Source: Streptosporangium violaceochromogenes (GTDB lineage Bacteria > Actinomycetota > Actinomycetes > Streptosporangiales > Streptosporangiaceae). From it: DNA of 64,000 bases. The translations under genes were made by a program, and so were the position numbers. The stretch spans positions 62,001 to 126,000 of the forward strand of contig NZ_BNBB01000012.1 of assembly GCF_014654615.1 (NCBI RefSeq). Direction: 5' to 3'. The first letter of the stretch is position 1; the number at the start of each line of letters is the position of its first letter. Positions 49,948-57,259 of the stretch are shown here, in pieces. The notes under the pieces were generated by a model. It was not told where the DNA came from and ran no database searches. It saw only the letters and a program-made list of their open reading frames with translations.

Positions 49948-51177
49948 GTGAGTGTCGCACTCGGACTGACCCGACCCCTCGTGGTGAAAAGCACCCCCGT
50001 CGACGACCCCTGCGACCTGCTCGCGCTGCTTCCCGAGGCCGCCCCCTACGCCTGGGTCAGGTACGGCGAAGGCCTGGTGGCCTGGGGGGAGGCCGCCCGG
50101 GTGGCCGTTCCCGCCGGACCCGGACGGTTCGACTGGGCCCGCGACTGGCTCTCGGCCACCCTCGGCGGCGCCCACGTCGACGACGGCGTCGGCGTGCCCG
50201 GCTCCGGGCCCGTCGCCTTCGGCTCCTTCACCTTCGACCCGCGCGCCCGCGGCTCCGTCCTCGTCGTGCCCCGGATCGTGCTGGCCCGCCGCGACGGCCG
50301 CGCCTGGCTGACCACCGTCGGCGAGGAACGCCTCGGGCCGCCCACCCCGCTCCGCGCCCCGGGCAGGATCCGCTACGGCGACGGCAGCCTGACCGCCCCC
50401 GAGTGGGAGCACGCCGTGGCACGCGCCGTACGGCGGATCAGAGCGGGCCGGCTGGAGAAGGTCGTGCTGGCCCGCGACCTGCTCGCCACCGCCGAACGGC
50501 CGATCGACGTGCGGATGCTGCTGACCCGCCTGGCCCGCCGCTACCCCGAGTGCTACACCTTCTCCTGCGCCGGCCTGGTCGGCGCCACCCCCGAGCTGCT
50601 GGTCAGGCGGACCGGCGAGACCATCGAGTCCCTGGTGCTGGCCGGCACCGTCCCGCGCGGCGCGAACAGGGCCGACGACATCGCGCGCGGGGAGGCCCTG
50701 ATGGCCTCGGAGAAGGACCGCCACGAGCACGCCTGCGCGGTGGAGTCGGTACGCCACGCGCTGTCCCCGCTGTGCTCGGAGCTGAAGATGCCCGAGATCC
50801 CCGAGCTGCTGCCGCTGCCGAACGTCCAGCACCTGGCCAGCCCCGTGGCCGGCCGGCTGGCCGCCGGCTCCTCGGTCCTGGACGTGGTGGCGGCCATGCA
50901 TCCGACGGCCGCCGTGGGCGGCACCCCCACCGAGACCGCGCTTGAGGTCATCCGCGAGCTGGAGGGGATGGACCGCGCCGGCTACGCGGGCCCGGTCGGC
51001 TGGGTCGACGCCCGCGGCGACGGCGAGTGGGGCATCGCGCTACGCTGCGCCCAGATCGGCGGCTACCAGGCCCGGCTGTTCGCCGGCGGCGGCATCATGG
51101 CCGACTCCGTCCCCGCCGCCGAACTCGCCGAGGCCCAGGCCAAACTCCGCGTGATGCGCTACGCCCTGGAGGGCTGA
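49948..51177 (+). CDS. menF: Isochorismate synthase
   Basis: 409 residues of the chorismate-utilising family; converts chorismate to isochorismate for menaquinone synthesis. Core motifs: VRRIRAGRLEKVVLARDLLA with the Lys general base, GATPELLVRR, VLAGTVPRG, the Mg-binding HPTAAVGGTPTE and the AGGGIM end. The rest of the men pathway is not in the window. GTG at 49948 is chosen because TAGAGT (49935-49940) lies eight bases before it, a leaderless arrangement; a GTG at 49882 would add 22 unconserved residues. Confidence 0.9.
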   Translation: MSVALGLTRPLVVKSTPVDDPCDLLALLPEAAPYAWVRYGEGLVAWGEAARVAVPAGPGRFDWARDWLSATLGGAHVDDGVGVPGSGPVAFGSFTFDPRARGSVLVVPRIVLARRDGRAWLTTVGEERLGPPTPLRAPGRIRYGDGSLTAPEWEHAVARAVRRIRAGRLEKVVLARDLLATAERPIDVRMLLTRLARRYPECYTFSCAGLVGATPELLVRRTGETIESLVLAGTVPRGANRADDIARGEALMASEKDRHEHACAVESVRHALSPLCSELKMPEIPELLPLPNVQHLASPVAGRLAAGSSVLDVVAAMHPTAAVGGTPTETALEVIRELEGMDRAGYAGPVGWVDARGDGEWGIALRCAQIGGYQARLFAGGGIMADSVPAAELAEAQAKLRVMRYALEG

Positions 51178-51191
51178 GCCCGCGCCGCCCC

Positions 51192-51785
51192 TCACGCGGC
51201 CTCCGGACGCCCGGGCAGCCGGTCCAGCAGCTCCGCGGCACATGGCCCGCGCCCCTCCCGATTGCGGGGAAGCGCCGCCAGCAGGCGGCCCATGGCGCAG
51301 GTGTCGGTGAGCGCGGAGACCACCAGGCCGGTCGCGACGCCCGCGGCCGCGAGACGCGCCGCGGGCCGGCGCCGCCCGGCCAGGAGGGAGAGGCCGACGA
51401 CGCCACCGGCCACCAGCCGTACCTGGCGCTCCAGCGCCCAGCGGGTACGGCCGCGCACCACCCGGCCGCCGGCGGCGGCGTAGGCGTCGATTCCGCCCTC
51501 CAGCACGCGCGGATCCCCCGGCCCGGCACCGAGCAGGTGCGGGCACGCCTGACCTGCGCGTACCCCCGACCGGCACACCAGCACCACCCGCCCCGTCAGC
51601 CGGGCGGCCACCTCCCCGGCGTGCCGGGTCAGCACGTCCAGCGGGACGTTGTAGGAGCCGGGGATGTGAACGGTCTCGAACTCGGCGGGGGTCCGCACGT
51701 CGATCACCGTCACCTCCTCGCCCCGTCCCAGCCCGTCGGCAAGGGCGGCGGCGTCGATACGGACGTTCGCATCCTTACTGCTCAC
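51192..51785 (-). CDS. Rhodanese domain protein with membrane tail
   Basis: 197 residues. The rhodanese domain (~10-110) has VTVIDVRTPAEFETVHIPGS and the active-site loop LVCRSGVRAGQA with the persulfide-bearing Cys. The C-terminal ~80 residues hold two hydrophobic segments (VRLVAGGVVGLSLLAG, AAAGVATGLVVSALTDTC), the YgaP-like layout with a DUF2892-type anchor. It handles sulfane sulfur at the membrane. A CsoR/CstR-type operator precedes it and a cstR-like gene is next door, so it is probably induced by persulfide. GTG start at 51785. Confidence 0.87.
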   Translation of the reverse strand: MSSKDANVRIDAAALADGLGRGEEVTVIDVRTPAEFETVHIPGSYNVPLDVLTRHAGEVAARLTGRVVLVCRSGVRAGQACPHLLGAGPGDPRVLEGGIDAYAAAGGRVVRGRTRWALERQVRLVAGGVVGLSLLAGRRRPAARLAAAGVATGLVVSALTDTCAMGRLLAALPRNREGRGPCAAELLDRLPGRPEAA

Positions 51786-51848
51786 AGTGGTGTTTCCTTT
51801 CGTTTTCCCGCTGTCTCCCGCCACGGCCGCCGGAGACCTTCAGTGCCT

Positions 51849-51862
51849 TACCCCGTAGGGTA
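51849..51862 (-). promoter_or_regulatory. CsoR/CstR-type operator before the rhodanese gene
   Basis: TACCCCGTAGGGTA is a dyad with TACCC and GGGTA arms, the pattern bound by CsoR-family repressors. It lies 64 bp before the rhodanese start. Confidence 0.7.
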
Positions 51863-52003
51863 TCCGACAGGGAAGCGGACGCCACTCCCGGCGTACCCGG
51901 TGTGCGGGCGAACGCCTCCCGGGCGGATCCCGTCGAGGACACCGTGGCCGGTCAGGCCAGGAGCCAGGCCCCACCGGAAGGCGCTCCCCTCACATCCCCG
52001 CCG

Positions 52004-52291
<288 letters not shown>

Positions 52292-52292
52292 C

Positions 52293-52306
52293 TACCCCCG
52301 GGGGTA
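52293..52306 (-). promoter_or_regulatory. CsoR/CstR-type operator before cstR
   Basis: TACCCCCGGGGGTA is a perfect 14-bp palindrome 22 bp before the cstR start, similar to the site before the rhodanese gene. Confidence 0.75.
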
Positions 52307-52416
52307 TGAACACGACGATAGCCCACGGCACCCTCCCCTTTCCACCCCGCGACCGGCCACGGCACCACCCCGTCCCGGAGCACCGGCGAGGACCCGGACG
52401 GCCCGGCGCCGCGGGA

Positions 52417-53046
52417 TCACACCCCGGGGAGGTAGACCCTCTCCCCCGCCCGGACCGTCGCCCCGCCCGCCGTCAGCGCGGCCACCCAGCCGGGGAAACC
52501 CTCAAGGTCCGTCTCACGCACCGCCACCCGGAAGCCGACCTCGGCACCGTAGGCGACCTCCCTGACCTCGTACGGCGAGGCCCGCAGGTCGTTCTCCAGC
52601 CGCCCCGCCCGGACGTGGTCCACGGTCACCGTCACCAGCCTCGCCGGCACCATCTCCACCAGAGAGGCCACCTCCAGCGTCTTGCCGACCGCCGAGCCGT
52701 ACGCCCGCACCAGGCCTCCCGCCCCCAGCTTCACCCCGCCGAAGTAACGGGTGACCACCGCCACCACGTCCCCCGTCCCCCGGCGCAGCAGCGTCTCCAG
52801 CATCGGGGTCCCCGCGGTGCCGCCGGGCTCGCCGTCGTCGTCGGCCTTGCGCAGCCGCCGGTCACCGCCGATCACATAGGCCGAGCAGTTATGACTGGCG
52901 TCGGCGTGGCGTTCCCTGCGCCCGGCGACGAACGCGCGCGCCTCCTCCTCGTGGGAGGCGGGGGCGAGGGCGCAGACGAACCGTGACCGCTTGACCTCGA
53001 TCTCGTGCTCGGTGACGTCCCGGGGGGTCAGGTACGGCTCGGTCAT
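52417..53046 (-). CDS. YigZ/IMPACT-family protein
   Basis: 209 residues. The UPF0029 N-domain (~17-125) shows KRSRFVCALAPASHEEEARA, HNCSAYVIG, DDGEPGGTAGTPMLETL and VVTRYFGGVKLGAGGLVRAY, the signature of the family; the C-terminal ~70 residues are the DUF1949 domain. Relatives interact with ribosomes or translation factors, but the bacterial role is unclear. TAGCCT lies about 8 bp before the ATG at 53046, so the mRNA is probably leaderless. Confidence 0.9.
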   Translation of the reverse strand: MTEPYLTPRDVTEHEIEVKRSRFVCALAPASHEEEARAFVAGRRERHADASHNCSAYVIGGDRRLRKADDDGEPGGTAGTPMLETLLRRGTGDVVAVVTRYFGGVKLGAGGLVRAYGSAVGKTLEVASLVEMVPARLVTVTVDHVRAGRLENDLRASPYEVREVAYGAEVGFRVAVRETDLEGFPGWVAALTAGGATVRAGERVYLPGV

Positions 53047-53060
53047 TTTTCCAGGCTACT

Positions 53061-53078
53061 CGCCTTTACAACGTAGAT
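53061..53078. promoter_or_regulatory. 18-bp element, copy 2, upstream of yigZ
   Basis: CGCCTTTACAACGTAGAT differs at one base from the element at 43537-43554. It lies just upstream of the yigZ -10 box and in the gap before the sulfotransferase gene. Confidence 0.5.
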
Positions 53079-53309
53079 TCACATGAGGTGCAGAGCCTCC
53101 GCCCCGGCGGTCGCCCGGCGAGGGAGGACGGCGTTCCACCCCGGGAGACGGGAACGGGCGGGTGAGGCCGGCGGGCTATCCTGATGGTTCACGCGCGCCC
53201 CCGCCGCCCCCGTCACCCGCGTGACGGGCCGCCGGGGCGGACCCGGCCCTTCCCCGGCGCGGCGACGGCGCCGCACCGCGTCCCCCGTCCCGGAAAAGGT
53301 TGTCCCACG

Positions 53310-54326
53310 GTGAACGAGAAGGAATCGGGGGTACGCGCGATGCCGATGCCACATTTCCTCACGATCGGCGCCCCGAAGGCCGGGACGACCGCGCTGCACG
53401 CCGCGCTCTCACGCCATCCGGGCCTGTTCCTGTCGGCGGTCAAGGAGCCGAAGTTCTTCCTGGGCGACGGCCCCCCGCCGGCCGGGGGCGGCCCGGGGGA
53501 CGCCCAGACCTACCGTGAGCACATCTGGCGGCGCGCGGACTACGAGGCCCTGTTCGAGGCCGCCCCCCCGGGCACGCCCGCGGGCGAGTCCACCCCCTTC
53601 TACCTCTACGACCTGGCCGCCCAGCGGCGCATCCGGGCCGCGATCCCCGCCGCCCGGCTGATCGTGGTGCTGCGGGACCCCGTGGAGCGGGCGCACTCCA
53701 ACTGGACCCACCTGTGGTCGGCCGGGCTGGAGCCGATCGGCGACGTGGTGCGGGCCTGCGAGCAGGAGGAGCGGCGGATCGCGGCCGGATGGGCCCCGTT
53801 CTGGCACTACCTCGCGCTCGGCCGCTACGGCGAGCAGCTGCGGCACCTGTTCACCCTGTTCCCCCGCGATCAGGTGCTCCTCTTCCGCTACCGGGACCTG
53901 GTGGACCGGCCGGTCGACACCCTGGACCGGATCTGCCGTTTCCTCGGCGTCGAGCCCGGCGTCCTCACCGAGGTGCCGCGGGAGAACGTCACCGCCCACC
54001 CCGAGCCGACCCGGGGTCACCGGCTGCTGTCGCGGGCGCTGCGGGCCGGATCGGCGGTCGGCCGCTTCCTGCCCGCGCGGGCGGGCGCCGCGCTGACCGA
54101 TCCGCTGGAGCGGCGGCTGCAGCACCGCGCCCGGCCCCGCCGGCCCCTCACCTGGCGGCAGCGGGAACGGCTGGTCGGCCACTTCGCCGACGACGTGGCG
54201 CTGCTGCGGCGGGTGACCGGCGAGGACTTCGGCGACTGGCTGCTGCCCCGCGAGCGGTCCGGCGGCCTGGTGGGGGTCCGGCCCGACGGCCAGCGCCAGG
54301 CCCGTAACGGCCGCCCGCAGCCGTGA
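53310..54326 (+). CDS. PAPS-dependent sulfotransferase-like protein
   Basis: 338 residues. The 5'-phosphosulfate loop is TIGAPKAGTTALHAAL, and the 3'-phosphate-binding segment is LIVVLRDPVERAHSNW. The middle has FLSAVKEPKFFLGDG and DQVLLFRYRDLVDRPVDTL, all typical of the heparan/NodH-type Sulfotransfer_1 family. It should move a sulfo group from PAPS to a sugar or lipid acceptor. GTG at 53310 gives VNEKESGVRA; an in-frame ATG at 53340 with a GGGGGT site is a possible start. No PAPS-making genes are near. Confidence 0.85.
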   Translation: MNEKESGVRAMPMPHFLTIGAPKAGTTALHAALSRHPGLFLSAVKEPKFFLGDGPPPAGGGPGDAQTYREHIWRRADYEALFEAAPPGTPAGESTPFYLYDLAAQRRIRAAIPAARLIVVLRDPVERAHSNWTHLWSAGLEPIGDVVRACEQEERRIAAGWAPFWHYLALGRYGEQLRHLFTLFPRDQVLLFRYRDLVDRPVDTLDRICRFLGVEPGVLTEVPRENVTAHPEPTRGHRLLSRALRAGSAVGRFLPARAGAALTDPLERRLQHRARPRRPLTWRQRERLVGHFADDVALLRRVTGEDFGDWLLPRERSGGLVGVRPDGQRQARNGRPQP

Positions 54327-54395
54327 CGGCCGCCCGGCGGGGCCCCTCACGGGATCGGCTCCGCCGGGCGGGCCGGGCACGGGGCCGGCGCTGGT

Positions 54396-55343
54396 TCAGC
54401 GCGGCTCCGTGCGCAGCTCGTGCGCGCCGTCCTCGCGGGTGTACTCGTAGTACAGCCGCCGCCCACCCCCCGGCAGGTCCACCACCTCCACGTACCGCAG
54501 GCCGCCGCCCGCGTGCGGCGAGAACGCGGCCGGCCCCGCGCCGACCGGGGTGAGACGGGCCGGGTCGACGCCGAAGGCCACGCCCGTCCGCTCCTCGTAG
54601 TTCTCCGCCGCGGTGGCCCTGCCGTCGTACAGCGCGACCACGCCGCCGTCCACGAAGCGCACCGAGGTGATGCGGGCGCCGCGGGCGTCCCAGGCGCCGG
54701 GCCTGCCGCGAAGGGCGGTGCCCCGCCAGGTCCACGCGATCCCGTCGGCGCTGGTGGCGTAGTCGCTCACCATCCGGTCGGCCTCCCGCGGCTCGGCCAG
54801 CGGGTGGCAGGAGGCCCACAGGTGCCACACGCCGTCCCGCCGTACGATCACGGGGTCCTTGACGCCGGTCTCCGGGCCGCCCGGGAGCACGATCCGGCGG
54901 CGGGCGGGGTCGAACCCGCCCGGGTCGCCGGCCTCCAGCAGTTCCACCCGCCAGTGCTTGCCTCCGTGGGTGGCGCAGCTCAGGTAGAGCCGCCAGCGCC
55001 CCTCGGGCGTGCGGACCAGGGTGGGCCGCTCAAGCGACTCGGTGTCCATCTCCCGGCGGCCGATCGTGAGCAGGGTCTCGAAGTTCTCCCCGTCACGCGA
55101 CCGGGCGACGGCGACGGCGTGGCCGCGACCCTGGCCGATCGGCCTGCGCAGCCGGTAGGCCAGGTAGACGAAGCCGTCGTGGGCCACCGCGCTCGGGGCG
55201 CCGGCCCAGTGGCCGGGGCCCGGCTCGGCCGGGGCGATCGCCACCGTCGAGCGCTCGGGGTCGGGGAGGAGATCCTCGGCGGCCGGCGCGGCGCCGAGGG
55301 GGGACGGGGCGTCAAGGGGGGGCGGGGCTGGGGCAGTGCTCAC
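54396..55343 (-). CDS. GH43-like beta-propeller protein
   Basis: 315 residues with the repeated strand pattern of five-bladed propeller glycosidase-like proteins: GHWAGAPSAVAHDGFVYLAY, AVAVARSRDGENFETL, ERPTLVRTPEGRWRLYLSC, VKDPVIVRRDGVWHLWASCH and VRFVDGGVVALYDGRATA. No signal peptide, so it is cytoplasmic. The catalytic acids cannot be assigned by eye; such proteins also occur as non-catalytic or phosphorylase forms. It lies 6 bp downstream of a small coupled ORF behind lanC, so all three may be one operon. Confidence 0.65.
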   Translation of the reverse strand: MSTAPAPPPLDAPSPLGAAPAAEDLLPDPERSTVAIAPAEPGPGHWAGAPSAVAHDGFVYLAYRLRRPIGQGRGHAVAVARSRDGENFETLLTIGRREMDTESLERPTLVRTPEGRWRLYLSCATHGGKHWRVELLEAGDPGGFDPARRRIVLPGGPETGVKDPVIVRRDGVWHLWASCHPLAEPREADRMVSDYATSADGIAWTWRGTALRGRPGAWDARGARITSVRFVDGGVVALYDGRATAAENYEERTGVAFGVDPARLTPVGAGPAAFSPHAGGGLRYVEVVDLPGGGRRLYYEYTREDGAHELRTEPR

Positions 55344-55349
55344 AGAGAA

Positions 55350-55565
55350 TCACCAATCACGGTCACGGGCATGGCCGCCCCTCGGCGATCGTGAGGGCCG
55401 ATCGTCACCGGGGCCTTGGGGGAAGGCGGGGGCGGCGAAGGCCGCTCCTCCCGGCCGGGGCGTGGCCCGGCGGCGCCGGGCCCTCAATGTCGAAGAGTAG
55501 GCGGCCAAGGCCCGGTTCGGCCAGCGCGAAAACGGCCGGGACCTGCGAAGACGCCTTCCGGTCAT
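55350..55565 (-). CDS. Possible small coupled ORF between lanC-like gene and propeller gene
   Basis: A 71-residue frame whose ATG overlaps the lanC-like stop (ATGA) and which ends 6 bp before the GTG of the propeller gene. The product is Arg- and Pro-rich (MTGRRLRRSRPFSRWPNRAL at the start, HARDRDW at the end) and contains no cysteine. The exact fit between two genes favours a real gene, while the weaker GC bias at third positions argues against it. Confidence 0.35.
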   Translation of the reverse strand: MTGRRLRRSRPFSRWPNRALAAYSSTLRARRRRATPRPGGAAFAAPAFPQGPGDDRPSRSPRGGHARDRDW

Positions 55566-56887
55566 GACCGCCGGAGCGTCGCGGCGGGCAGCGGGATGGC
55601 CGGGAACGGGTTGTCGGGCGGCAGGATCAGCCGCCGCGCCTCCTTGGGGCGGGTGGCGGCGTCCAGGTGCAACAGCGCGGCCCCGATGCCTGCGGCGCCG
55701 ACCATGTAGCCGGTGTCGGCGGTGATCTCCCAGGGCCGCAGCCGCCGGTAGGCCTGGTACCACCGCGCGCCCCGGCCGTCGTGCCGGGTGGCGCCGCCGG
55801 CGAGGTCGCGGCCGAGGTCGTGGGCGGTCTCCAGGTGGGCCGGACGCCCGGTCACCGCCCACAGCCCCACGAACAGCTCCAGCAGGCCGGCCGTACCGCA
55901 ACACTGGCAGGCGACGTTCCAGTGGCCGTCGCCGCGGCGGCCGGGGGCCCCGCGGCGGACGACGCCCCGGGCCAGCCGCTCCACCCAGTCCAGTTCCCCG
56001 GCGTCGCCGGTGACGCGGTACAGCTCGTAGAACATCCGCGCGACCCCGGCCGAGCCGGAGCAGAAGCCGAGATAGTGCAGGTCGCGCCCCTGGGGCAGGT
56101 GGTGCGGGACCAGCGCGCACCGCCCGGTCACGGTGCTGACCGCGCGGACGAAGTCGGCCCCCCTGCGCGCGGCGCTCAGGAAGCGGACCTGGCCGGTCAC
56201 CCCGTACAGCCGGGCGAGCAGGAAGGCGGTGCCGGCGGTGCCGGCCAGGAAGCCGGGGGTGACGGCGTCCGGCGGCAGGTCGGGGCAGGCGCCGCCGCCG
56301 AAGCGGTGCCCGGGCACGGCGAGGGCGATGATGCGCCTGCCCGCCTCGACGGCGATCTCCCGGTAGGCGGGGACCCCGAGGATGCCGGAGGCGTGCAGCA
56401 GGGCCAGGATGATGCCGCCGTCTCCGCGCTGGGCGGGGTCGCCGGTCCAGCCCAGGCCGCCGTCGATCGAGCGGGCGCCGCGCATGACGTGGTCGGCGAC
56501 GGCCGCCGCCTCGGTCTCGAAGAGGTTCTCCCCGGTGGCCCAGCCCGCCTCGGCGAGGGCGAACATCACCCCCGACAGCCCGTGGTGGAAGGACAGGTCG
56601 GCCTGGCCGCGCCAGGTGGCGGCGAGGTGGCGGGCCCCGGCGGCGGCGTCTTCGAGGTAGCCGTCGTCTCCGGTGGCGGCGGCGAGTTCGAGGAAGAACA
56701 GCACCACCCCCGCCGTGCCGGAGTACAGCGAGGGCGATGGGCCCGGGACGGCGGCCCGGCCGCGGGGGTCGGGGTTGGCCCGCCAGTGCTTTCCCGCCCG
56801 CCCGCCGTCCACGGCCGCCGACCGGATCCAGCGCGCCGCCTCGACGGACACGGAAAGCGGGCTTTCGGCTCCGGGCTCCGGGCTCAC
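55562..56887 (-). CDS. LanC-like cyclase, stand-alone, with Cys-Cys-Gly zinc motif
   Basis: 441 residues with the alpha/alpha barrel of lanthionine cyclases. Repeated helical units have the GxxG pattern (YSGTAGVVLFFLELA, HHGLSGVMFALAEAG, FLAGTAGTAFLLARL). Zinc ligand candidates: Cys in YLGFCSGSAGVAR and Cys-Cys in ACQCCGTAGLLE. Classical LanC has Cys-His-Gly there; CCG gives three Cys ligands, as in ProcM-type enzymes. The GTG at 56887 with GAAGGAG upstream is chosen over an ATG at 56917. No dehydratase or Cys-bearing precursor peptide was found nearby, so the substrate is unknown. Confidence 0.85.
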   Translation of the reverse strand: MSPEPGAESPLSVSVEAARWIRSAAVDGGRAGKHWRANPDPRGRAAVPGPSPSLYSGTAGVVLFFLELAAATGDDGYLEDAAAGARHLAATWRGQADLSFHHGLSGVMFALAEAGWATGENLFETEAAAVADHVMRGARSIDGGLGWTGDPAQRGDGGIILALLHASGILGVPAYREIAVEAGRRIIALAVPGHRFGGGACPDLPPDAVTPGFLAGTAGTAFLLARLYGVTGQVRFLSAARRGADFVRAVSTVTGRCALVPHHLPQGRDLHYLGFCSGSAGVARMFYELYRVTGDAGELDWVERLARGVVRRGAPGRRGDGHWNVACQCCGTAGLLELFVGLWAVTGRPAHLETAHDLGRDLAGGATRHDGRGARWYQAYRRLRPWEITADTGYMVGAAGIGAALLHLDAATRPKEARRLILPPDNPFPAIPLPAATLRRS

Positions 56888-57259
56888 GGCGGCTCCTTCA
56901 TACGGCGAGACCACCAACGTTACCCCAATTTCCTACCGAATAAATAGGTAATATGGAGGATCGCGGAGGCGGAGGCCTTTCCACGGGTACACACGGCAGG
57001 TTACTACGCCGGCGGGGGCCGCGGAGGCCGGACGCCGGGACGCCCGCCTCCGGGCCGACCGGCCCCGTTCCCTCCGCCTTCGTCCCGCCTCCCCGGCCTC
57101 CGCCCCGCCTCCGGCCCCGGTCACGGCCGCGCACGGCCCGGATGCGAGCCTCCTTCCGGCGGCGCCCCCGCGCGGCGCCCCCGCGCGGCGGCCGGAAGCG
57201 GGAGGCCGAGATGGGCGAAGCAGGAGAGGGGCCCCTGACCTGCGATTCCTCGAACACGA
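56888..57259. other. Divergent promoter region without a gene
   Basis: Between the lanC-like gene and the LuxR ATPase gene. AT-rich DNA at 56925-56955 probably holds the lanC-like promoter. A frame at 56953-57285 is Arg/Pro-rich without ribosome site and looks non-coding. TAATAC at 57286-57291 may be a -10 for the regulator. Confidence 0.45.
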
